From contig JAJZRK010000202.1 in the NCBI GenBank assembly GCA_021802745.1, positions 1-5,842 on the forward strand: a stretch of 5,842 nucleotides of DNA, read 5' to 3'. Below are positions 1-5,842 of the stretch, piece after piece. The position numbers and the translations under genes were made by a program. Positions within the stretch are counted from its first letter, which is position 1. The number at the start of each line of letters is the position of its first letter. Below the pieces are notes generated by a model. That model saw only the letters and a program-made list of their open reading frames with translations, was not told the DNA's origin and searched no databases. Origin of the DNA: a bacterium. GTDB lineage: Bacteria; Gemmatimonadota; Gemmatimonadetes; Gemmatimonadales; Gemmatimonadaceae.

Positions 1-1896
1 GGCGGCGCGCCGTGGAAGGTGGCCGTTGGTGCCGCGCCGGCGCTCTCGCCCGACGGGCGGGCGGTGCTGTACGTGAAGGATGGCCAGATCTATCGCGCCC
101 CCGTGGTCGCCGTGACGCCGAGCACCGCGATGGATCGCGGCGAGAAGCCGTTCATCCGGGAGTGGGGCCGGCAGAGCAATCCCCGGTGGTCGCCGGACGG
201 ACGCAAGATCGCCTTCGTGAGCGACCGCGAGAACCACGCCTTCATCGCCGTCTACGACGTGAAGAGCCGCACGCTGGCGTATCTCGACCCGAGCGTGGAT
301 TGCGACGGCAATCCCACCTGGACGGATGATTCCCGGCACATCGTCTTCACCCGCCGCCCCGGCACGCCGTTTGGATTGCAGGACCAGGCCGGCGGGGGCG
401 TTGGCAGCTCGGCCGGCACCGCCACCAACATCAACCAGGTGCTGCAGCGCCTGCGCAACGGCGGCTTCGGACCGCCCTGCGGCGGCGGCTTCGGATTCGG
501 CGGTGGTGGCGGACGCGGCGGCGCTGCCCCGGTGAATCCGCAGGCGGCGGCGCGCCCGGGCTTCTTTGCGGCGCGCTTCGCCGACGGCTACACGCTGTCG
601 CTGATGATGGCCGACGTGAGCACGCGCATCGCCACGGAAGTGTGGCACAACCAGCCCGGCGACCGCACGTTCACGACGCTCAACGGCATGCGCTTCGCGG
701 CCGGCCACGTCGTCTTCCCGGCGACGGTGCCGAACGATGAGTGGGACCGCTGGTTCTCCATCAACCTCGCGAGCCCCGCCAAGGATCCGGTGCTGCTCAC
801 GACGACCGACGGCCTGATCGAAGGGGCCGGATCGGTGGAGCTGGCGACGGACGGCAAGACACTGTACTACTGCACCAACGCCGGCGACATCGAACGCCGC
901 CACATCTGGGCGGTGCCGGTGAGCGGCGGCACCCCGAGGCAAGTCACGACCGGCGAGGGCATTGAGACGTCGCCCGTGCACCTCCCGTCCGGCAAGGGAC
1001 TCGCCGTCCTCTACTTCGACTGGAACACGCCGGCTTCGGTTGGCATCGTCGCGGCGGGGTCGGACAGGGCGAAGACGATCTTCCCGGTGCTCGGCAAGGC
1101 GTTCCCGCGCGACGCGCACGTGAAGCCCGAGATCGTGATCACCAGGGCCGCCGATGGCCTGGAGATCCACAACCAGCTCTTCCTGCCCAAGGACCTCAAG
1201 CCCGGCGAGCGGCGTCCGGCAATGGTCTTCGTGCACGGCGGTCCGATGCGGCAGATGCTCCCGGGCTACCACTACATGGAGTTCTACCACTGGGCGTACG
1301 CGTACAATCAGTGGCTGGCAGCACAGGGGTACGTGGTGCTCTCCATCAATTATCGCCGCGGCATCGGCTACGGCCGCTCGTTCCAGAACGCGGCCAACGC
1401 GCAGGCGCTCGGCAACAGCGAGTACCAGGACGTCGTGGCCGGCGGCAAGTACCTGCAGTCGCGCCCCGACGTGGACCCGGCGCGCGTCGGCATCTGGGGT
1501 CTGTCGTACGGCGGCCTGCTCACCGCGCAGGCCCTCGCGCGCAACAGCGACATCTTTGTCGCCGGCGCCGACTACGCGGGCGTGCACCTGTACGGCAGCA
1601 ACCTCGACACCGCGGCGCTTTCGTTCAAGTCATCGGCCGTTGGCGCCATTGACAGCTGGAAGTCGCCAGTGCTGCTCGTGCAGGGCGACGACGACCGCAA
1701 CGTGGACTTCGCACAGACGGTGGGGTTGGTGCAGCTGCTCCGCGCGCGCGGCATCTACTACGAGCTGACGGTCATCCCCGACGACACGCACGAATCGCTG
1801 CTCCACAAGAACTGGGTGGACACCTGGGAGCGCACCGACCGGTTCCTCCGGCGGTTCGTGTGGAACAAGGAGAAGCCACCGGCAATGACGCCATGA
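1..1896 (+). CDS. S9-family serine peptidase (prolyl oligopeptidase/DPP-IV type), 5' partial
   Basis: Serine peptidase of the prolyl oligopeptidase clan, expected to cleave peptides in the periplasm or outside the cell. The frame is already open at base 1, so the start and any signal peptide lie upstream; the GTG at 19 is internal to the open frame. 631 residues are visible (numbered from base 1). The N-terminal part is a TolB/PD40-like beta-propeller: LSPDGR near residue 15, PRWSPDGRKIAF near 60-71, PTWTDDSRHIVF near 105-116. A glycine-rich insertion lies at residues 154-177. The C-terminal alpha/beta-hydrolase domain has the HGGP oxyanion motif (His412), the nucleophile motif GLSYGG (Ser502), GDDDRNV (catalytic Asp probably 565) and DDTHE (His597), so it looks active. 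Roughly 60-100 N-terminal residues are probably missing compared with the usual family length. The stop overlaps the start of the next gene. The family is clear; the exact specificity (dipeptidyl versus acylaminoacyl or oligopeptidase) cannot be read from sequence. Confidence 0.95.
   Translation, partial: GGAPWKVAVGAAPALSPDGRAVLYVKDGQIYRAPVVAVTPSTAMDRGEKPFIREWGRQSNPRWSPDGRKIAFVSDRENHAFIAVYDVKSRTLAYLDPSVDCDGNPTWTDDSRHIVFTRRPGTPFGLQDQAGGGVGSSAGTATNINQVLQRLRNGGFGPPCGGGFGFGGGGGRGGAAPVNPQAAARPGFFAARFADGYTLSLMMADVSTRIATEVWHNQPGDRTFTTLNGMRFAAGHVVFPATVPNDEWDRWFSINLASPAKDPVLLTTTDGLIEGAGSVELATDGKTLYYCTNAGDIERRHIWAVPVSGGTPRQVTTGEGIETSPVHLPSGKGLAVLYFDWNTPASVGIVAAGSDRAKTIFPVLGKAFPRDAHVKPEIVITRAADGLEIHNQLFLPKDLKPGERRPAMVFVHGGPMRQMLPGYHYMEFYHWAYAYNQWLAAQGYVVLSINYRRGIGYGRSFQNAANAQALGNSEYQDVVAGGKYLQSRPDVDPARVGIWGLSYGGLLTAQALARNSDIFVAGADYAGVHLYGSNLDTAALSFKSSAVGAIDSWKSPVLLVQGDDDRNVDFAQTVGLVQLLRARGIYYELTVIPDDTHESLLHKNWVDTWERTDRFLRRFVWNKEKPPAMTP
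1893..1896 (+). promoter_or_regulatory. ATGA stop/start overlap (translational coupling)
   Basis: The TGA stop of the peptidase (1894-1896) shares bases with the ATG of the downstream gene (1893-1895). The only good ribosome-binding-like sequence, AAGGAG at 1867-1872, lies 20 bases upstream of this ATG, farther than usual. Expression of the second gene therefore probably depends on ribosomes that terminate on the peptidase gene and re-initiate. A second ATG follows directly at 1896 and others at 1905 and 1914, so the exact start may vary by a few residues. Confidence 0.6.
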
Positions 1897-2843
1897 TGAC
1901 CAACATGATCCGGATGTGTGTCCGGCCGGCCCTGCCGCTCGTCGCGGCGGGGCTGGTCGCATGGCCGGCCAGGGGCCAGCAAGTGGCCGACACCGCGTTC
2001 TCGGTGCACCGCACCGCACCGGCGTACGCGGCCAACGGGCCCGTCGTCCTGCTCGACCAGGCGCACGCAAACTTCCACACGCTCGACGGACGATACCTCG
2101 TCTTTGGCAAGGTGCTGCGGCAGGACGGCTACCAGGTGCGACCGAACCGCGCCTCCTTCTCGGCGGCCGCGCTGGCCGGCGCACGCGTGCTGGTGATCGC
2201 GAACGCGTTGCACCCGAGCAATACCGGACGGTGGAAGCTGCCGACACCATCGGCCTTCACGCCCACCGAGATTGCCGCGGTGCGCACCTGGGTGGCGGGA
2301 GGCGGATCGCTCCTGCTGATCGCCGACCATATGCCGTTTCCGGGGGCGGCGGGAGCGCTGGCCGAGACCTTCGGCGTGCACATGCTGAATGGCTTCGCGT
2401 ATGATTCGACGCGAAGGGTCAGCCGGTTCGCGTATACGCGCGCCAGCGGCCGGCTGTCGTCGAGCCCGCTCACCGACGGACGCTTGCCCGCGGAGCGCGT
2501 TGACAGCGTCGTCGCGTTCACCGGCCAGGCATTCCGGGTGGACGCGCCGGGGCGCGCCGTCATGACGCTCGCACCCGGCACGATCGTGCTCGAGCCGCGC
2601 GTCGCGTGGCAGTTCAGCGATTCGACGCCCACCGCACCGGGGGCCGGCCTGCTGCAGGGGGCGATCACCACGCTGGGCAAGGGACGCGTGGCCGTCTTCG
2701 GCGAAGCGGCCATGTTCTCGGCGCAGGTGGCGGGGGCGCGGCGCAACCCGATGGGCATGAACGATCCCACGGCACCGCAGAATGCGCGGTTTCTGCTCAA
2801 CATCATGCATTGGCTCAGCGGCCTGCTGCCGGCCGGAACCTAG
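1893..2843 (+). CDS. Exported DUF4350-like (GATase/ThuA-fold-like) protein
   Basis: A 316-residue protein of unknown biochemical role. The start chosen is ATG 1893, which overlaps the peptidase stop in ATGA and gives a normal signal peptide: positive residues R7 and R11, a hydrophobic core at about 12-24, and a likely cleavage after PARG at residue 28, leaving QQVAD. A GTG at 1860 would add 11 polar residues before the signal and is less likely. The mature part shows alternating strands and helices: VVLLDQAHANFHTLDGRY (51-68), ALAGARVLVIANAL (93-106), FTPTEIAAVRTWVAGGGS then LLLIADHMP (122-149), and a C-terminal GKGRVAVFGEAAMF (263-275) followed by NARFLLNIMHWL. This layout matches DUF4350/GldG/ThuA-like domains, in which no catalytic activity is established; I see no cysteine nucleophile in the mature part. 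Tight coupling to the peptidase suggests a shared periplasmic or surface role, which is inference. The assignment to this fold class is moderately sure, the function unknown. Confidence 0.88.
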   Translation: MMTNMIRMCVRPALPLVAAGLVAWPARGQQVADTAFSVHRTAPAYAANGPVVLLDQAHANFHTLDGRYLVFGKVLRQDGYQVRPNRASFSAAALAGARVLVIANALHPSNTGRWKLPTPSAFTPTEIAAVRTWVAGGGSLLLIADHMPFPGAAGALAETFGVHMLNGFAYDSTRRVSRFAYTRASGRLSSSPLTDGRLPAERVDSVVAFTGQAFRVDAPGRAVMTLAPGTIVLEPRVAWQFSDSTPTAPGAGLLQGAITTLGKGRVAVFGEAAMFSAQVAGARRNPMGMNDPTAPQNARFLLNIMHWLSGLLPAGT

Positions 2844-3246
2844 CGCGAGCTCCTCGCGAGACGAGGCGACGGGCGGAGCCCGTCGCCTCGTGTCGTTTTC
2901 CCGAACGCCGGCGCGGCGAGTATTGGCGAAGGTCGCCCGCGCTGAGGCAGTTCGCGGCGAACCATCCGTCGGTGCCGGCCGCCGCGGCGCGCTCCACCAC
3001 CGAACGCCCCGCCTCGACGGCGGCCACGGGCTCGACGGTGGCAATCCAGTCGCACGCCTTGCCGCCCACGCGCAAGTCCGGCGCGCCCGCCACGAGGGGC
3101 GCCGTGACCCGGGTCGAGCTCGAGGAGCCGCCACCGTACGACGCCCCGGAGCTGCGGCGCAAGCTCGCCCAGGTGCCGCTCACGGTGCCGATCACCAGCA
3201 GCAGGCGATCGTCATGCGGACTGGACGCGGGGGTACGGTTGACCAC
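2815..3246 (-). other. Unrecognised reading frame in the convergent gap; possible small gene or relic
   Basis: The gap 2844-3337 has no clear gene. On the minus strand a frame is open from beyond 3246 (GTG) down to 2815, 143 residues. From about 3204 to 2920 its codons end in G or C in roughly 95 percent of cases, as in the real genes here, and it reads LLLVIGTVSGTW, then SYGGGSSSS, APDLRVGGKACDWIATV, and GTDGWFAAN. I recognise no family. Against it: the antiparallel plus-strand frame uses the same wobble positions, so the bias does not choose a strand; hand-counted GC at codon positions 1 and 2 is about equal (near two thirds each), unlike normal genes; no ribosome-binding site or promoter is visible; and the last 80 bases run through the opposing terminator and into the end of the neighbouring gene. 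It may be a decayed gene fragment, a short novel gene, or chance in GC-rich DNA. Confidence 0.2.
2861..2899 (+). terminator. Rho-independent terminator of the peptidase/DUF4350-like unit
   Basis: A perfect 14-bp inverted repeat (left arm 2861-2874, right arm 2878-2891) with a 3-base GGA loop, followed by GTCG and four T residues at 2896-2899. It begins 17 bases after the stop of the DUF4350-like gene. The T tract lies only on the plus-strand side, so it is oriented to end the plus-strand operon, although the stem could also hinder minus-strand read-through. A weaker 6-bp hairpin (2844-2849 with 2853-2858) sits immediately before it. Confidence 0.88.
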
Positions 3247-3286
3247 GGTGGCGGAAGCTATGCGGCGGTCGTTGGGGCCGACCGTC

Positions 3287-3321
3287 GCGCGCGGTGCAGG
3301 GATGCCCCCCGCACCGCGCGC
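3287..3321 (-). terminator. Strong hairpin downstream of the symporter gene; probable terminator without U tract
   Basis: An 11-bp perfect inverted repeat (3287-3297 with 3311-3321) is extended inside the loop by three more G:C pairs (3299-3301 with 3308-3310) across a one-base bulge. It starts 16 bases after the symporter stop when read on the minus strand. No T run follows on the minus strand, so it is not a canonical rho-independent terminator; it may mark the transcript 3' end by blocking exonucleases, or assist rho. The plus-strand side is followed by TGTCTGTC, only mildly T-rich. Confidence 0.5.
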
Positions 3322-3337
3322 TGTCTGTCGCGGCCCA

Positions 3338-4609
3338 CTACGCCGTCGTCGCGACCGGCGGCTGGTCGGGGAACTCCCCTTCCCAGCGCGCCATCACCGC
3401 CGTCGCAAGGCAATTGCCGACGAGGTTGATCGAGGTCCGCGCCATGTCCATCACCGCGTCCACGCCGAGAATCACCGCCACCGCCTCGAGCGGAAGCCCA
3501 AACATCGTGAGGGCGCCCGAGAGGATGACGAGCGAGGCGCGGGGCACCGCCGCCACGCCCTTGGACGTCAGCATCAGCGTCAGCATCATCAGCAACTGGT
3601 CGCCGAAGCCCATATGGATGCCGCCGGCCTGCGCCGCAAAGACGGACGCGATGGCGAGGTACAGCGTGGATCCGTCGAGGTTGAACGAGTAGCCCGTCGG
3701 CAGCACGAAGGCGATGATGCGCTTCGGCAGGCCGAATTCCTCGAGCCGCTCCATCGCGAGCGGCAGCGCCGCCTCGGACGACGCCGTGGAGAAGGCGATG
3801 AGCCACGGCTCCTTGATGAAGCTCCAGAAGCGCCGGATCGGGATTCGCGCGAAGAGCGCGATCGGGATCAGCACGAGGAGGATGAAGACGATGAGCGTGC
3901 CGTACAGCGTCGCCACCAGCATCGCGAGGCTCTTGAGCACGCTGAGTCCGCTGGTCCCCACGGTCACCGCAATGGCGGCGCCGATGCCGAATGGCGCGAA
4001 CGCCATCACCAGGCCCGTAAACTTGAACATCACCTGGCTCAGCGACTCGCAGAAGTCGAGCATCACCTGCTTGGCCTTGCCCTGCACGCGCGACAGGCCC
4101 ACCGCGAACAGGATGGCGAAGAAGACGATCTGCAGCACCTCGTTGTGCGTGGCCGCCTCGAAGAAACTCTGCGGCACCATGTGCTCGATGACGCCGGAGA
4201 ACGTGACCTTCGTCTGCGCGAGTTCGGCCGCCTTGTCCGCGCTCGTCCCCAGCAGGTTGATGCCGGCCCCCGGCTTGACGAGGTTCACCGCGCCGAGGCC
4301 GAGGAAGAGCGCGATCGTGGTCACGATCTCGAAGTAGACGATCGCGCGGAACGCCAGCCGGCCCACCTTCTTCATGTCGTCGCCGTGCCCGGCAATGCCC
4401 ACCACCAGCGTCGAGAACAGCAGCGGCACGATGAGCGACTTGATCATGCGCAGGAAAACGGCGCTGAGGGCCTTGGCGCCGGTGAAGAGCGCCGGATTCT
4501 CCGCCGCGGGGAAGAGCCATCCGACCAGGATGCCAACCACCATCGAGATGGCAATCCACTGCGTGGAACTCAGCCTGCGCCTGGGGGCGGCGACGTTCGG
4601 TTCGGTCAT
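3338..4609 (-). CDS. Dicarboxylate/amino acid:cation symporter (DAACS, SDF family)
   Basis: Inner-membrane secondary transporter that takes up C4-dicarboxylates (succinate, fumarate, malate) or acidic amino acids with Na+ or H+. The start chosen is ATG 4609 (423 aa), which puts MTEPNVAAPRRR before the first membrane segment; an upstream TTG at 4663 would add 18 non-conserved polar residues. All family landmarks are present: hairpin HP1 STASSEAALP (274-283), TM7 NLDGS (310-314, family NMDGT), HP2 SKGVAAVPRASL (349-360), and TM8 with D384, D388, R391, T392, N395 and N399. Arg391 corresponds to the Arg that binds the side-chain carboxylate in glutamate/aspartate and dicarboxylate carriers, so the substrate is an acid. 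N399 stands where GltPh has a sodium-binding Asp, as in DctA-type proteins. Usual length for the family. It lies 72 bases behind the amino acid permease on the same strand, probably in one transcript. The family is certain; DctA-like versus GltP-like substrate is not resolved. Confidence 0.95.
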   Translation of the reverse strand: MTEPNVAAPRRRLSSTQWIAISMVVGILVGWLFPAAENPALFTGAKALSAVFLRMIKSLIVPLLFSTLVVGIAGHGDDMKKVGRLAFRAIVYFEIVTTIALFLGLGAVNLVKPGAGINLLGTSADKAAELAQTKVTFSGVIEHMVPQSFFEAATHNEVLQIVFFAILFAVGLSRVQGKAKQVMLDFCESLSQVMFKFTGLVMAFAPFGIGAAIAVTVGTSGLSVLKSLAMLVATLYGTLIVFILLVLIPIALFARIPIRRFWSFIKEPWLIAFSTASSEAALPLAMERLEEFGLPKRIIAFVLPTGYSFNLDGSTLYLAIASVFAAQAGGIHMGFGDQLLMMLTLMLTSKGVAAVPRASLVILSGALTMFGLPLEAVAVILGVDAVMDMARTSINLVGNCLATAVMARWEGEFPDQPPVATTA

Positions 4610-4622
4610 GAGATGCGTTTCA

Positions 4623-4628
4623 CCCTCT
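4623..4628 (-). promoter_or_regulatory. Probable ribosome-binding site of the symporter gene
   Basis: On the minus strand AGAGGG lies 13 bases upstream of ATG 4609 (GGGTG about 11 bases upstream). This spacing is slightly long but is the only purine-rich match nearby, and it supports ATG 4609 rather than the upstream TTG at 4663. Confidence 0.45.
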
Positions 4629-4635
4629 GAGTGGT

Positions 4636-4653
4636 GGGGACGACGGCGTCCCC
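4636..4653 (-). promoter_or_regulatory. Intercistronic hairpin between permease and symporter genes
   Basis: A perfect 7-bp stem (4636-4642 with 4647-4653, GGGGACG paired with CGTCCCC) around a 4-base loop sits in the 72-base spacer, 7 bases upstream of the putative ribosome-binding site of the symporter gene. There is no T tract, so it is not a classical terminator. It could be an mRNA processing or stability element that lets the two genes be expressed at different levels. No convincing promoter is visible in this spacer. Confidence 0.35.
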
Positions 4654-4681
4654 CGGTCTGCAATCACCAACGGACGAACGG

Positions 4682-5842
4682 TCACCCACGTTGAGGCTCG
4701 CCGCTGCGCAGCGTCGAGTTGCGGTAGCCGTAGGCGACGTACAGCGCGATGCCGATGACCAGCCACCAGCCGAACCGGATCCACGCCAGGCGCGGCAGCC
4801 CCGCCATCACGTAGACGCAGGCGGACGCCCCGACGAGCGACACCGGCCAGATGAACGGCACGCGGAACGGCCGGGGGCGGTCGGGTTCGAGATACCGCAG
4901 CGCCAGCACGCCAATGCACACCAGCGCGAACGCGAACAGCGTGCCGATGTTGGTCAGGTCGTATGTTTCGCCGGCGTCGCCAATCAGCGCCCAGACGGCG
5001 ACGAAGACGCCCGTCAGCGCCGTCGTGATGTGCGGGATGTGCGTCTTCGGGTGGATCTTGGCGGCCCAGCGCGGCAGCAGGCCGTCGCGCGCCATCGCGA
5101 AGAAGATGCGCGGCTGCCCGTACTGGAACACGAGGAGCACCGCCGCCATGGAGAACACCGCGCCGAGCGCCACGATCCGCGAAATGTTCGTCAGCCCGGT
5201 GGCGTTGAGTGCGTACGCGAGCGGGTCGGCCGAGCTGCCGAGTTGCTGGTACGGCACCATCCCGGTGAGCACGAAGCCCACGATGACGTAGATCAGCGTG
5301 CAGATGCCGAGCCCGCCGAGGATGCCGATGGGCAGGTTGCGCTGCGGATTCTTGGTCTCCTCGGCCGCCGTCGAGATCGCATCGAAGCCGATGTACGCAA
5401 AGAAGACGATCGCCGCGCCCTGGTGCACGCCCGCGAAGCCATTGGGCGCAAACGGATGATAGTTGGCGGTGTCAATGTGCTGCGCCCCCATCACGAGGAA
5501 GATCGCGAGCACGACCAGCTTCACCGCCACCATGATGTTGTTGGCCCGCGCGCTCTCGCGCACGCCGCCGAGCAGCAGCACCGTGATGAGCCCCACGATG
5601 GCGAAGGCGGGGAGGTTGATGAGCACCGGGATGCCGAACAGGTGCGGCGCCGACTGCATCAGCCCGTGCACGGCGGGGTCGGAGCTGAGCAGCGCCGTGC
5701 GATAGCCGGTCGTCAGCCAGACGGGGAGGTCGAGCCAGCCGCCGGTGAGCGACTTGAAGTAGTCGCCCCACGAGATGGCGACGGCCACGTTGCCCACCGC
5801 GTACTCGAGGATCAGGTCCCAGCCGATGATCCAGGCGACAAT
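4682..5842 (-). CDS. APC-superfamily amino acid permease (cationic amino acid transporter/YfnA-like), 5' partial
   Basis: Inner-membrane amino acid transporter. The frame is open to the end of the window, so the N-terminus (about 90-100 residues, with the first two membrane helices) is missing; a GTG at 5797 is internal. 386 residues are visible. The visible N-terminal stretch AWIIGWDLILEYAVGN (3-18) is a strong signature of the CAT (cationic amino acid transporter) branch, as is FFAYIGFDAISTAAEE (147-162) followed by TKNPQRNLP. About ten hydrophobic segments can be seen, near residues 1-24, 74-92, 104-121, 142-158, 171-195, 222-242, 268-288, 297-316, 328-348 and 354-373, giving the usual 12 helices once the missing start is added. 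GQPRIFFAMARDGLLP (242-257) is another family landmark. The protein ends soon after the last helix with a short polar tail, as in bacterial members. It is upstream of, and probably co-transcribed with, the symporter. The family is sure; bacterial members transport varied amino acids, so the substrate is open. Confidence 0.94.
   Translation of the reverse strand: MVAWIIGWDLILEYAVGNVAVAISWGDYFKSLTGGWLDLPVWLTTGYRTALLSSDPAVHGLMQSAPHLFGIPVLINLPAFAIVGLITVLLLGGVRESARANNIMVAVKLVVLAIFLVMGAQHIDTANYHPFAPNGFAGVHQGAAIVFFAYIGFDAISTAAEETKNPQRNLPIGILGGLGICTLIYVIVGFVLTGMVPYQQLGSSADPLAYALNATGLTNISRIVALGAVFSMAAVLLVFQYGQPRIFFAMARDGLLPRWAAKIHPKTHIPHITTALTGVFVAVWALIGDAGETYDLTNIGTLFAFALVCIGVLALRYLEPDRPRPFRVPFIWPVSLVGASACVYVMAGLPRLAWIRFGWWLVIGIALYVAYGYRNSTLRSGEPQRG

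Noticed and set aside
460..531. Glycine-coding GGC/GGT run as a DNA repeat element
   Set aside because: It stays in frame within the peptidase gene and has no regular repeat unit, so it is better described as a protein low-complexity insertion.
1758..3134. A 458-codon minus-strand open frame opposite the peptidase and DUF4350-like genes
   Set aside because: Arg/Pro/Ala-rich shadow product with no motif; the plus-strand genes here have signal peptide, domain and catalytic evidence.
3195..3260. Possible sirtuin-like reading of the VIGT stretch in the gap frame
   Set aside because: Only a few residues resemble the GTS segment of Sir2 proteins; no zinc cysteines, HG motif or NAD-binding motifs are found in any frame nearby.
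3258..4559. A 433-codon minus-strand frame within the symporter gene in another register
   Set aside because: Arg/Gly/His-rich translation without membrane segments; the overlapping frame encodes a complete DAACS transporter with all motifs.
2606..4630. A 674-codon plus-strand open frame spanning the DUF4350-like gene end, the gap and the symporter
   Set aside because: It overlaps two well-supported genes and a terminator, and its product is dominated by runs of Arg, Glu, His and Asp where it lies antisense to the membrane protein, typical of a GC-rich shadow frame.
4610..4663. N-terminal extension of the symporter from TTG 4663
   Set aside because: It adds 18 polar residues not typical of the family and runs across the spacer hairpin and ribosome-binding site; ATG 4609 is better supported.

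Overview
The window is GC-rich chromosomal DNA (about two thirds G+C by eye, with almost all codon third positions G or C in the real genes). Gene content fits an aerobic heterotroph that lives on protein and amino acids. A large secreted-type S9 peptidase, a secreted DUF4350-like protein and CAT-type permeases are typical of Gemmatimonadota or Acidobacteriota-like soil bacteria. That phylum call is an inference from style and content, since no marker gene is present. I see no RNA gene, insertion sequence, CRISPR array, origin or attachment site.

Layout. Left (1-2843, plus strand): a 5'-truncated S9-family serine peptidase, with a beta-propeller and an alpha/beta-hydrolase domain carrying an intact Ser-Asp-His triad, overlaps by four bases (ATGA) a gene for an exported 316-residue protein resembling DUF4350/GATase-like proteins. 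A strong rho-independent terminator closes this unit at 2861-2899. Middle (2844-3337): a gap of about 494 bases between convergent units. It contains that terminator, a strong hairpin just behind the symporter gene, and an unrecognised minus-strand reading frame with coding-like wobble bias that may be a small gene, a gene relic or chance. Right (3338-5842, minus strand): an APC-superfamily amino acid permease (N-terminus beyond the window) followed after 72 bases by a DAACS-family dicarboxylate/acidic amino acid:cation symporter, probably co-transcribed from a promoter outside the window.

How they may work together: the peptidase would release di- or oligopeptide products outside the cytoplasm, and the two transporters would import amino acids and C4-dicarboxylates or acidic amino acids. 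The two units are convergent and separated by terminators, so a shared role is suggestive only. I did not find a clear undescribed system. The most open items are the DUF4350-like partner of the peptidase, the glycine-rich insertion in the peptidase propeller, and the unexplained reading frame in the convergent gap.
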